Source: an uncultured Clostridia bacterium (GTDB lineage Bacteria > Bacillota > Clostridia > TANB77 > CAG-508). From it: DNA of 39,708 bases. The DNA is taken from the NCBI GenBank assembly GCA_948585895.1, contig CAPBNZ010000001.1:59058-98765 (forward strand). Reading direction: 5' to 3'. The position numbers and the translations under genes are program-made. Below, piece after piece: positions 25,601-32,555 of the stretch (its first letter is position 1; each line of letters starts with the position of its first letter). The notes beneath the pieces are model-generated. The model had not been told where the DNA came from. It saw only the letters and a program-made list of their open reading frames with translations, and searched no databases.

Positions 25601-26161
25601 CTATTTAAAAGCACTCTTATTTTCTACTTTTATAATTTTTCCTATAACTTGAAATTTTTTACTTTCTAATTCTTCTTTAGTTAGTTTTAAAATAGGATAA
25701 TAAACATTCATTGCTTGAAATTCAAGTATATCATTATTATCTATAACTTTTCTAATATATTCTTTATTATCTAATCTAAATAAAATAGTTTGACCACTCT
25801 CATAATTAGATGTTTTTTGAATAAATGCAATATCTCCAATATCAAGTAAAGGAAACATAGCTGAATCAATAGCTGTATATTGAAAAATATCGTTAGTAGT
25901 TCTTAATTCATCAGGAGTTCTTTCTATTGGAACATCAAATCCCATCATCCAAGCTTCATCTACATTTAAGATTTTACATAATATATATATATTATCTTGT
26001 CTAGCAAGAGCCTTTCCTTTTAAATATTTATTTATAAGTGATTGTGATATTGTTTTTGAAAATGCTTTTGTTTTTTCAGACAATTCGATTTGATTTATAT
26101 TATTTAATTGCATTGCAATTGCTAATCGATTAGCAAAGCTATCAGTTCTCTCATTATTCAT
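25601..26161 (-). CDS. CI-like phage repressor (HTH plus S24-type domain)
   Basis: A 186-aa DNA-binding repressor that maintains lysogeny. An XRE-type HTH occupies about residues 8-75 (IELSEKTKAFSKTISQSLIN), and the C-terminal half is a LexA/CI-type S24 domain (about 95-180). In the cleavage motif the residue just before Met-x-Pro is Ala101 (DSAMFP) rather than Ser, and the usual Lys is Arg137 (EYIRKV), so RecA-stimulated self-cleavage looks impaired; Ser100 and Lys138 are adjacent, so alignment should be checked. GGAGG precedes the start. It is expressed from the promoter at 26214-26186. Confidence 0.9.
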   Translation of the reverse strand: MNNERTDSFANRLAIAMQLNNINQIELSEKTKAFSKTISQSLINKYLKGKALARQDNIYILCKILNVDEAWMMGFDVPIERTPDELRTTNDIFQYTAIDSAMFPLLDIGDIAFIQKTSNYESGQTILFRLDNKEYIRKVIDNNDILEFQAMNVYYPILKLTKEELESKKFQVIGKIIKVENKSAFK

Positions 26162-26185
26162 AACAAACCTCCTTTGATATAAAAT

Positions 26186-26214
26186 ATCATATCAAAAAAA
26201 TGAAATAAAATCAA
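26186..26214 (-). promoter_or_regulatory. Repressor maintenance promoter
   Basis: Minus strand: TTGATT (26214-26209), 17-nt spacer, TATGAT (26191-26186). A half-site ATGAA (26200-26204) lies in the spacer, which would allow autoregulation. Confidence 0.7.
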
Positions 26215-26239
26215 TAGTTTTGAAAAATAATACAAAAAA

Positions 26240-26254
26240 ATGAAAAAAATTCAT
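26240..26254. promoter_or_regulatory. Candidate repressor operator 1
   Basis: ATGAA-N5-TTCAT inverted repeat, 15 bp, lying just upstream of the rightward -35 at 26263 and about 26 bp from the leftward -35. It has the same geometry as two perfect palindromes downstream. Confidence 0.6.
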
Positions 26255-26262
26255 AAAAAGTA

Positions 26263-26291
26263 TTGACAATATTTTTTAGGTGATATATTAT
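26263..26291 (+). promoter_or_regulatory. Rightward early promoter
   Basis: TTGACA (26263-26268), 17-nt spacer, TATTAT (26286-26291). A nearby TATAAT at 20-nt spacing overlaps it. It would drive the Cro-like gene and the whole early operon, and is flanked by candidate operators on both sides. Confidence 0.8.
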
Positions 26292-26301
26292 AATGACAAA
26301 T

Positions 26302-26316
26302 ATGAATTAAATTCAT
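26302..26316. promoter_or_regulatory. Candidate repressor operator 2
   Basis: Perfect 15-bp palindrome ATGAATTAAATTCAT around a central A, at about the transcription start of the rightward promoter. Binding here would block open complex formation or escape. Confidence 0.65.
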
Positions 26317-26341
26317 AATAAATAAAACGAAAGGAAGTGAT

Positions 26342-26593
26342 ATGATGCTAAATTCTTTAGATTATTCTCTTTTAAGAGGAAGAATTAGAACATATTTTGG
26401 AAGTGAAGCAAACTTTGTAAAGGAACTTCAAAGAAAGGGAGTAGAAATGAGTGCGGGTAGTTTTTCAAATAAAATAAACTGCAAATCTCCATTTAATCAA
26501 ATAGAAATAGTAGAAATTTGTAATTTATTGGGGATACAAATTGAAGAAGCTGTTACATATTTTTTTACAAAGAAATATGAATTTAATTCATAA
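26342..26593 (+). CDS. Cro-like regulator (DUF739-type)
   Basis: An 83-aa protein starting with Asp-Tyr-Ser-Leu-Leu-Arg-Gly-Arg-Ile (DYSLLRGRIRTYFGSEANF), the opening of DUF739 phage proteins, which occupy the Cro position in Firmicutes phages. A compact HTH (about 22-60) and C-terminal YFFTKKYEF are visible. It is the first gene of the rightward operon, with GAAAGGAAG before paired ATG codons at 26342 and 26345; either may be used. A candidate operator palindrome overlaps its last codons. Confidence 0.8.
   Translation: MMLNSLDYSLLRGRIRTYFGSEANFVKELQRKGVEMSAGSFSNKINCKSPFNQIEIVEICNLLGIQIEEAVTYFFTKKYEFNS
26577..26591. promoter_or_regulatory. Candidate repressor operator 3
   Basis: Perfect 15-bp palindrome ATGAATTTAATTCAT overlapping the end of the Cro-like gene, 275 bp from operator 2 and differing from it only in the central base. 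It could act as a roadblock or loop partner. Confidence 0.55.
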
Positions 26594-26606
26594 AAAAGGA
26601 GATAGT

Positions 26607-26675
26607 ATGAAAAAAATAAAAAAATGCGGAAGCCACACAAAAAAAGGAGGAAAATTAAATGGAATTACAAGATAA
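26607..26675 (+). CDS. 22-codon leader ORF overlapping the excisionase-like gene
   Basis: ATG 26607 follows AAGGAG (about 5 nt spacing), starts MKKIKKCGSHTKKGG and stops at TAA 26673-26675. It overlaps the next gene (ATG 26659) by 17 bp in another frame, and that gene's GGAGG lies inside it. This is the layout of translational coupling. Codons 7-11 (Cys-Gly-Ser-His-Thr) contain the 15-nt site complementary to the small RNA at 24909-24923. The peptide itself probably has no function; its translation would matter. Confidence 0.55.
   Translation: MKKIKKCGSHTKKGGKLNGITR
26625..26639 (+). promoter_or_regulatory. Predicted small-RNA target site
   Basis: TGCGGAAGCCACACA, exact reverse complement of 24909-24923. 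It lies 18-32 nt downstream of the leader ORF's ATG and ends 6 nt before the AGGAGG (26645-26650) of the excisionase-like gene. Pairing could block leader translation, mask the second ribosome binding site, or attract RNase III. Confidence 0.6.
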
Positions 26676-26853
26676 TGTTTTTTATACCCCAACGCAATTT
26701 GCAGAATTAAGAAATTGTAGTGTACCAACAGCACTAAATATCTATAATTCACCAGATTTTCCAAGTGAAAATTTTGGAAAAGAGAAAGTTGCATTAGGAA
26801 GTGCAATAAGAGAATGGTACAAAAAGAAAAGATTAAAGGGGGATGAACAATGA
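26659..26853 (+). CDS. Excisionase-like small HTH protein
   Basis: A 64-aa protein with a MerR/excisionase-type winged-helix pattern (FYTPTQFAELRNCSVPTALN, then PSENFGKEKVALGSAIREW). Such proteins direct Int towards excision, or activate early genes. It has a strong GGAGG at 26646-26650. It overlaps the leader ORF at its start and the next gene by 4 bp (ATGA) at its end. The small-RNA pairing site just upstream implies post-transcriptional control. Confidence 0.75.
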   Translation: MELQDNVFYTPTQFAELRNCSVPTALNIYNSPDFPSENFGKEKVALGSAIREWYKKKRLKGDEQ

Positions 26854-27086
26854 AAATAATCAATAAAAAGAAATTTCTAGTAAGAATATTAGAAATATTA
26901 GTAATTATAGGAACTATTATATTAACAATATTATCAATAAATTATGCTAACAAACTTAGAGGACATCAAGCATATGGAGGAGAATACTTAGTACCAGTTT
27001 TAGGTTTAATAGTAATACTTATTATAGAAACATTATATGAAGAAAGTGAAAAAAAGAAAGGGGATAAGAAAAATGGAAGAAGATAG
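26850..27086 (+). CDS. Small two-helix membrane protein
   Basis: A 78-aa unrecognised phage protein. Two hydrophobic helices (about 12-30 and 46-62) lie around a short polar loop with HQAYGGEY, and the tail is charged (EESEKKKGDKKNGRR). It overlaps the previous gene by 4 bp. It could be an early membrane-active protein, for example in exclusion or host takeover. Confidence 0.65.
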   Translation: MKIINKKKFLVRILEILVIIGTIILTILSINYANKLRGHQAYGGEYLVPVLGLIVILIIETLYEESEKKKGDKKNGRR

Positions 27087-27357
27087 ATGTGATAATGAAA
27101 TGGAAGTATTTAATGCTAGAGTTCATGAAGATGAGATGATAATTTCTATTGAAGAATACAAAAGTATGAAAGATAAAATTGAAAATTTTGAAAAAGCAAA
27201 AAAGGAATATCAAGCACATACTACATATCTAGAACAAATGGTAAAAGAAAAATCAAATGATAAAGAAAACCTATTAAATGAAATGAGGATAATAAATGAA
27301 GAAAACAGAAAATTGAAACGAGGCATTATAAATTTTATTAGAGGATTAGGAGGATAA
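27073..27357 (+). CDS. Coiled-coil phage protein
   Basis: A 94-aa unrecognised protein with an acidic N-terminus and a long predicted coiled coil (about 35-85). Start at 27073 chosen because AAAGGGG lies about 9 nt before it; an upstream ATG at 27037 lacks one. It overlaps the end of the preceding gene. Confidence 0.6.
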   Translation: MEEDRCDNEMEVFNARVHEDEMIISIEEYKSMKDKIENFEKAKKEYQAHTTYLEQMVKEKSNDKENLLNEMRIINEENRKLKRGIINFIRGLGG

Positions 27358-27358
27358 C

Positions 27359-27448
27359 ATGGATAAATTACACGATTGCTACATTTGGCACATTATAACA
27401 TTGGCCACAATGAAGTATAAATTAAGAAGATTGAAAGGAGGTAAATAA
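27359..27448 (+). CDS. 29-aa phage small protein
   Basis: ATG 27359 follows AGGAGG directly. The peptide contains CYIWHIITLATMKYKLRR: a short hydrophobic part and a basic tail, ending GGK-stop, whose codons supply the ribosome binding site of the next gene. It may be a true microprotein or only a coupling ORF. Confidence 0.5.
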   Translation: MDKLHDCYIWHIITLATMKYKLRRLKGGK

Positions 27449-27449
27449 T

Positions 27450-27743
27450 ATGAAAGGAAAGCATACAGAGGAAGCATTAAAAATTAAACAATTAGAAGAA
27501 ACTATTTCATTAAAAGAAAAGGAAATCAAAGATATTAAATTTAGTGTATCAGATATCTTATTACAAATAAGAAACATAAATGAATCAAATGACTACTCAG
27601 ATCCAAGTGTAAAAAGAAGAAAGATATCAGAATTATGTACAGATACTAGATATGAATTACTTATTGATGAAATAGAAATTGGTTACAAAAAGCAAAACGC
27701 AAAAATAATAGAACTACCAAATACCCGCAAAAGTAATAAATAG
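27450..27743 (+). CDS. Coiled-coil phage protein
   Basis: A 97-aa unrecognised protein with a strong coiled coil in the first half (IKQLEETISLKEKEIKDI) and a charged tail. AAAGGAGG precedes the start. No cysteine pair or catalytic motif apart from a single Cys. Confidence 0.65.
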   Translation: MKGKHTEEALKIKQLEETISLKEKEIKDIKFSVSDILLQIRNINESNDYSDPSVKRRKISELCTDTRYELLIDEIEIGYKKQNAKIIELPNTRKSNK

Positions 27744-27826
27744 TTCTATAAAAACACTTATATAAATGCTCTATTTTCATTCTAACATATAAAAATATGG
27801 AAATCAAGAGCAGAAAGGAGAAAAAG

Positions 27827-28000
27827 ATGTCTATATGTAGTATTTGTGGAAAGCACTACGAAGGATATGGAAACAATGCACAACCAGTAAATGATGGAAG
27901 ATGCTGCGATGAATGTAATGGAACAATTGTAATTCCAAGGAGATTTCAAGATGCAGCAAATAGAAGGGAGAAAGAGTCGAATGGAAATAAAAATATTTAG
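27827..28000 (+). CDS. Small zinc-finger phage protein
   Basis: A 57-aa protein with two Cys pairs (CSICGK and CCDECNG) spaced like a treble-clef or ribbon zinc site, plus His in KHYEGYG. Start at 27827 chosen for GAAAGGAG just before it. Its end overlaps the ATPase gene by 20 bp. Confidence 0.65.
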   Translation: MSICSICGKHYEGYGNNAQPVNDGRCCDECNGTIVIPRRFQDAANRREKESNGNKNI

Positions 28001-29918
28001 TTTAAAACTCAAAAATTTTAAAGGAATAAAAGAATTAAAAATAGATTTTAATTGTCAAAATACAAATATTTATGGAGCAAATGCAACAGGAAAAACGACA
28101 ATATTTGATGCTTTTAAATGGTTATTTTTTGATAAAGATAGTAGCGATAGAAAAGATTTCAATATAAAAACATTAGATAATAATAATAATCCAATACACT
28201 TTTTAGAGCATGAAGTAGAAGCAATATTAGTAATTGATGGTGTGGATATGACTTTTAAAAAAGTATTGCAAGAAAAATGGGTAAAGAAAAGAGGAGAAAG
28301 TGATCGAGAATTTTCTGGACACGAAACTAATTATTGGATAGATGAAGTACCAGTAAAGAAAAAAGATTACGAGGAAAAAATTAATAGTTTAATTCCAGAA
28401 AGTTTATTTAAATTGATTACAGATCCATCATATTTTAATAACCAATTGAAGTGGACTGAAAGAATAGAATTGCTAATAAATATTTCTGGAGCAAATATTT
28501 CTGATGATGAAATATTAGATTCAAAAGAAGAATTTAAAACAATAAAAGATAATTTAGAAGGCAGATCCATTGATGATTACAAAAAAGTAGTGCAAGCCAA
28601 AATAAAAGACTTAAATAAAGAAAAAGAAACTATACCTGTAAGAATCGATGAACTTACAAATACTTTAATAACTGAACACAATATTGATTATAAGGAAATT
28701 GAAGAACAAAAAGAAGAATATAACAAACAACTTAATAACATAGAATTAGAAATGACAGACATACAAACAAAAGCAAAAGAAAATATGAAAATAGCAGATC
28801 AATTAACAATTGCAAAAAAAGAATTGGCAGACTTTAAATTAAAAAAAGAAACTGAATATTCTCAAAAATATTCTATATGCTTAATTAACTTACAAAATGA
28901 AAAGAAAATAATTGAGAATACAATTAGACTAAAGCAAGAAGAAGATAGTGATAGATTATTAAAGATACAATTAGACCAAAAAAGAAAAGAAGAACTATAT
29001 AAAAAGTGGGATGAAGTTAGCAAAATCACATTAGAATTTGATCCAAACTCATTTATATGTCCAACTTGTAAAAGAGAATATGAAACAGATAAAAAGGAAG
29101 AAATAAAAAAACAATTTGAAGATAATTTAAATCTACATAAAAAGAGTGAACAAGAGGCGATAAATAGAGAAGGACAGGCCATAAATATAAGATTAGATGA
29201 AAATACAAAGGCTAGAGAAAAAATACAACAAGAACTTCCAAAACTAGATAACAAACTAGAAGAAATAAATACTAAGATAGCAGAAATTGAAAAAGCAAAA
29301 GAAACAGACAACTCATTTGATGTAACTTCATTACCAGAGTATAGTAATAAAATCAAAGAAATAGAAGAACTAGAAGAAAAAGTAAAGAACTTAACAAATG
29401 GAGATATATCATATTTACAAAATAAAAAGGCAGAAATAATAGAAGAAATTAATAAGTTAAATAAAACTTTAAATGAAAGAGAAATACAAGAAAAAACAAA
29501 GCAACGTATAGAAGAATTACAAGCATCAGAAGAAGATATTTCAAACAAAATACAAGAACTAGAAGGTCAACAATATGCACTAGAAGAATTTACAAAAACA
29601 AAAGTTGAGTTATTGGAAAATGCTATAAATAGTAAATTTGAATTAGTAAAATTCAGATTATTTGACACACAAATAAATGGTGGACTTATAGAATGCTGTG
29701 ATACATTAGTAAATGGTGTTCCATATGCAGATGTAAACAATGCACATAAAATACTTGCTGGACTAGATATTATAAATACATTAATTAAATTTTATAATAC
29801 TTCAGCACCAATATTTATAGATAATAGAGAATCAATAAATGAGATTTATAGTATTAATACGCAAATAATCAGTTTGATAGTAACTACAGATAGCAAATTA
29901 AGAATGGAGGCAGTATAA
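27981..29918 (+). CDS. SMC/Rad50-like phage ATPase
   Basis: A 645-aa ABC-type ATPase. The N-terminal Walker A is GANATGKTT (about 32-40). Long coiled coils (about 185-560) surround a zinc-hook-like CPTC (Cys360, Cys363). The C-terminal lobe has APIFIDNRESIN as its Walker B region, with Asp-Asn in place of Asp-Glu and a Glu two residues further on. Relatives sit beside RecT in Firmicutes phages and are thought to act in recombination or end processing. The start at 27981 follows GGGAG. It heads the recombination cassette. Confidence 0.85.
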   Translation: MEIKIFSLKLKNFKGIKELKIDFNCQNTNIYGANATGKTTIFDAFKWLFFDKDSSDRKDFNIKTLDNNNNPIHFLEHEVEAILVIDGVDMTFKKVLQEKWVKKRGESDREFSGHETNYWIDEVPVKKKDYEEKINSLIPESLFKLITDPSYFNNQLKWTERIELLINISGANISDDEILDSKEEFKTIKDNLEGRSIDDYKKVVQAKIKDLNKEKETIPVRIDELTNTLITEHNIDYKEIEEQKEEYNKQLNNIELEMTDIQTKAKENMKIADQLTIAKKELADFKLKKETEYSQKYSICLINLQNEKKIIENTIRLKQEEDSDRLLKIQLDQKRKEELYKKWDEVSKITLEFDPNSFICPTCKREYETDKKEEIKKQFEDNLNLHKKSEQEAINREGQAINIRLDENTKAREKIQQELPKLDNKLEEINTKIAEIEKAKETDNSFDVTSLPEYSNKIKEIEELEEKVKNLTNGDISYLQNKKAEIIEEINKLNKTLNEREIQEKTKQRIEELQASEEDISNKIQELEGQQYALEEFTKTKVELLENAINSKFELVKFRLFDTQINGGLIECCDTLVNGVPYADVNNAHKILAGLDIINTLIKFYNTSAPIFIDNRESINEIYSINTQIISLIVTTDSKLRMEAV

Positions 29919-30134
29919 ATGAAATCCAAGAATATAGTTGAATTTGCAAAGAACGATGAAGGAGTAAGTGTTACATTAAATAATACTGAAACAATAGATG
30001 TTCTGATTGGAATTGCAGAAACAATACAATTAATATCTGAAGGAACAAAAGAAACTAGAAAAAGTATCATCTCAGACATAAACAAAATTTTAGATATATT
30101 AGAAGAACAAGAAAAGAAAGAGGAGGAAAATTAA
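29919..30134 (+). CDS. Small phage protein between ATPase and spoVS
   Basis: A 71-aa unrecognised protein, with a beta-like N-terminus (VSVTLNNTETIDVLIGI) and an acidic helical tail (ILDILEEQEKKEEEN). It starts immediately after the ATPase stop with AATGGAGG upstream, and stops immediately before the spoVS start. Tight spacing makes a shared role with ATPase, SpoVS and RecT plausible. Confidence 0.6.
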   Translation: MKSKNIVEFAKNDEGVSVTLNNTETIDVLIGIAETIQLISEGTKETRKSIISDINKILDILEEQEKKEEEN

Positions 30135-30404
30135 ATGAATAATGAAACATTAAAAATATCAAGTAAATCAAATCCAAATGCTGTTGCTGGAGCAATAGCA
30201 GGAATATTAACTGAAAAAGGAAGAGTAGAAATGCAAGCAATAGGAGCGGGTGCAATAAATCAAGCAATAAAGGCCATTGCTATTACTAGATCATATGTAG
30301 CAGCAGGTGGTATTGATTTAGTATGTATACCCGCTTTTTGTACAGTAAAAGTAGAAAATGAAGACAGAACTGGAATGAAATTTATAGTTAAGGAGGCTAA
30401 ATAA
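30135..30404 (+). CDS. spoVS: SpoVS homologue carried by the phage
   Basis: An 89-aa Alba-like protein. It matches cellular SpoVS nearly end to end: LKISSKSNPNAVAGAIAGIL, then EMQAIGAGAINQAIKAIAI, then GGIDLVCIPAF and the C-terminal RTGMKFIV. SpoVS of Bacillus affects septation and coat assembly in sporulation; the fold suggests nucleic-acid binding. It sits inside the phage recombination cassette between the ATPase and recT, with AGGAGG upstream. It could have been taken to alter host sporulation, or recruited as a phage DNA- or RNA-binding protein. Confidence 0.9.
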   Translation: MNNETLKISSKSNPNAVAGAIAGILTEKGRVEMQAIGAGAINQAIKAIAITRSYVAAGGIDLVCIPAFCTVKVENEDRTGMKFIVKEAK

Positions 30405-30405
30405 T

Positions 30406-31302
30406 ATGAGTAATGAATTAGTTAAAAAGGAAGAAAAACAATTACAAGTTGTTAAAGAAGAAAGAAATATAACAGATAATGTATTAAATAAAATACATCA
30501 ATTTCAAAATAATGGGCAGATATATTTCCCTAATAATTATAGCCCAGAGAATGCACTAAAAAGTGCATGGTTAAAATTACAAGAGGTTAAAGACAAGAAT
30601 GGAAAACTAGCCCTAGAAACTTGTACACAACCAAGTATTGCAAATGCACTATTAAATATGGTTATACAAGGATTAAACCCTATGAAAAATCAATGTTACT
30701 TTATACCGTTTGGAAATCAACTAACATTAATGAGATCATATTTTGGATCAATAGCAGTAGCAAAACAATTTGGAGAAATAAAAGATATAACAGCAGAAGT
30801 TATCTATGAAGGAGATAAAGTTGAAACTGAAATAAAAAGAGGAAAAACATCTATACTTTCACATACAAGAAATTTTGAAAATATAAATAAAGCCAAAATA
30901 ATAGGAGCATATGCAACAATTCTATATAATAATGATTTTGAAGAAAGTTTGATAATGACAATAGATCAGATAAAAACTTCATGGAAAAAATCAAAATTAA
31001 ATCCAGATAATAAAGAAAGTACACATTCACAATTTACTGAAGATATGTGCAAAAGAACAGTTATTAATAAAATATGTAAATATTATATCAATACAAAAGA
31101 TGATAGTAATTTAAATATGATAAAAATGGCATTTGAAACATCAGATGAAGAATTAAAAGAAAGCGAAGTTGAATATGAAATACAAGAAAATGCTAATAAA
31201 GAATTAATTGATGTTGAAACTGGAGAAATACAAGAAATTGAAGATACTGCATCTGTAGAAAACAACGTTGAAGATGCTACAACTGAAGGACCAGCATTTT
31301 AA
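30406..31302 (+). CDS. recT: RecT-family single-strand annealing protein
   Basis: A 298-aa recombinase that anneals complementary strands in phage recombination. Family landmarks are GLNPMKNQCYFIPFGNQLTL, MRSYFGSIAVAKQFG and the later TWKKSK-like region (TSWKKSKLNP). The acidic C-terminal tail (about 250-298) is typical. No RecE exonuclease gene adjoins; the SMC-like ATPase upstream and the MBL-fold protein downstream may supply processing. Strong AGGAGG upstream. Confidence 0.92.
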   Translation: MSNELVKKEEKQLQVVKEERNITDNVLNKIHQFQNNGQIYFPNNYSPENALKSAWLKLQEVKDKNGKLALETCTQPSIANALLNMVIQGLNPMKNQCYFIPFGNQLTLMRSYFGSIAVAKQFGEIKDITAEVIYEGDKVETEIKRGKTSILSHTRNFENINKAKIIGAYATILYNNDFEESLIMTIDQIKTSWKKSKLNPDNKESTHSQFTEDMCKRTVINKICKYYINTKDDSNLNMIKMAFETSDEELKESEVEYEIQENANKELIDVETGEIQEIEDTASVENNVEDATTEGPAF

Positions 31303-32045
31303 TGAAATTAAAAGTATTAGGTAGTAGTTCTAGTGGAAACTGCTACCTAATAGAAGCAAATGACAATGAAAAATTAATATTAGATGCAGGTGTTAATTTT
31401 AAGATTGTTCAAAGGGAATTAAATTTTAATTTTAATGGAATAAAAGCAGTATTGATAACTCATGAACATATGGACCATTTAAAATATGCTACAAATTTTG
31501 CATTATATGGAATAGATATATATGCATCTGCAGGTACATTTCAAAAACAAAATTTAGTTGGACACAGATTCAAAGTTATAAAAGCATTAAAACAATTTGA
31601 AGTTGGAAATTTTGTGATACTTCCATTTGATACACAACACGATGCTGCAGAACCATTAGGATTTTTAATACAACATAAAATCACTGGAGAAAAATTACTT
31701 TATGCAACAGATACATATTACATAAAATATAAGTTTAATAAATTAAATTATTTACTTTTAGAATGTAACTACAATAAAGAAATAGCAAAAGAAAATGCAG
31801 AAAATGGAGTAATAAATAAAACTAGATATACAAGATTACTAGAAAGTCATTTTAGTTTAGATAATGTAATAAAATTCTTAAAATCTAATGACTTAAGTTA
31901 TGTAAAAAATATTATACTATGCCATTTATCAGATACAAATTCAAACCAAGACATAATGCAAAGTAAAGTATATGAAGAAACCAATATAAACACTACAATA
32001 GCAAGACCAGGACTAAATCTAGAATTAAAGTTATATCCATTTTAA
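31302..32045 (+). CDS. Metallo-beta-lactamase-fold hydrolase (recombination cassette)
   Basis: A 247-aa protein with the metal-binding motif THEHMDH (His54, His56, Asp58, His59) and GSSSSGNCYLIE at its N-terminus. This is the YycJ/WalJ-like or RNase Z-like branch seen next to RecT in Firmicutes phages, where a nuclease role is assumed. Its ATG shares one base with the recT stop (TAATG), so the two are translationally coupled. Confidence 0.85.
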   Translation: MKLKVLGSSSSGNCYLIEANDNEKLILDAGVNFKIVQRELNFNFNGIKAVLITHEHMDHLKYATNFALYGIDIYASAGTFQKQNLVGHRFKVIKALKQFEVGNFVILPFDTQHDAAEPLGFLIQHKITGEKLLYATDTYYIKYKFNKLNYLLLECNYNKEIAKENAENGVINKTRYTRLLESHFSLDNVIKFLKSNDLSYVKNIILCHLSDTNSNQDIMQSKVYEETNINTTIARPGLNLELKLYPF

Positions 32046-32056
32046 TGGAGGTTCAT

Positions 32057-32380
32057 ATGAATAGTATAAAAGCGATAACTCAATTAGAAGAACTAAAAAG
32101 GGACAGGCTTAGTTTTATACAAAATGATGATTCTGATGAAATTTATTTAAATGATATAAAAGCCATTACTTTAGCAATAAAAGCATTGAAGAAATGTCCG
32201 GATGTAAAAGATACATCATTTAATTGCAGAATGTGTGGAAAAGAATTAAAAACTTGGAAAAGTATTCAAAGGGGATTTGGACCAATATGTGAAAAGAAAT
32301 ATTTAAATGATGTATATAAGAATCGACAAATTACTATGGATACAATGATAAGAAAGGAGAAATTACATAATGGAAAATAG
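32057..32380 (+). CDS. DUF6011-type zinc-binding phage protein
   Basis: A 107-aa protein with a C-terminal motif CRMCGKELKTW...RGFGPICEKKY, the DUF6011 pattern (as I recall it) with four cysteines around a Gly-Phe-Gly-Pro turn. The N-terminal part is helical. Start at 32057 chosen because GGAGG lies 6 nt before it. Confidence 0.7.
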   Translation: MNSIKAITQLEELKRDRLSFIQNDDSDEIYLNDIKAITLAIKALKKCPDVKDTSFNCRMCGKELKTWKSIQRGFGPICEKKYLNDVYKNRQITMDTMIRKEKLHNGK

Positions 32381-32522
32381 AGCAAAAGTAACTATCATAG
32401 ATACAAAAACTCAAGAAGAAACCACTGTACCACTTACTTTATCAATTGAAGTAACAACAATGCTTGTTGAAGATGCAATTAAGAGCGGATTTAAAGTAAT
32501 AGTAGAAACAATAACAAACTAA
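32370..32522 (+). CDS. 50-aa phage protein
   Basis: An unrecognised gene overlapping the previous one by 11 bp, with AAAGGAG before ATG 32370. The peptide is beta-rich (AKVTIIDTKTQEETTVPLTL) and ends IVETITN. No motif seen; reality rests on the ribosome binding site and operon packing. Confidence 0.55.
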   Translation: MENRAKVTIIDTKTQEETTVPLTLSIEVTTMLVEDAIKSGFKVIVETITN

Positions 32523-32555
32523 AGCAAAAATGTAAATGGATAGGTGGTGATTTAA

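Noticed and set aside
24909..26639. The 15-bp inverted word at 24909 and 26625 as an attachment core or invertible-DNA border
   Set aside because: Both copies are inside the phage, away from the truA junction, one is in a terminator loop and the other in a leader ORF, and no invertase gene is near; RNA pairing explains the positions better.
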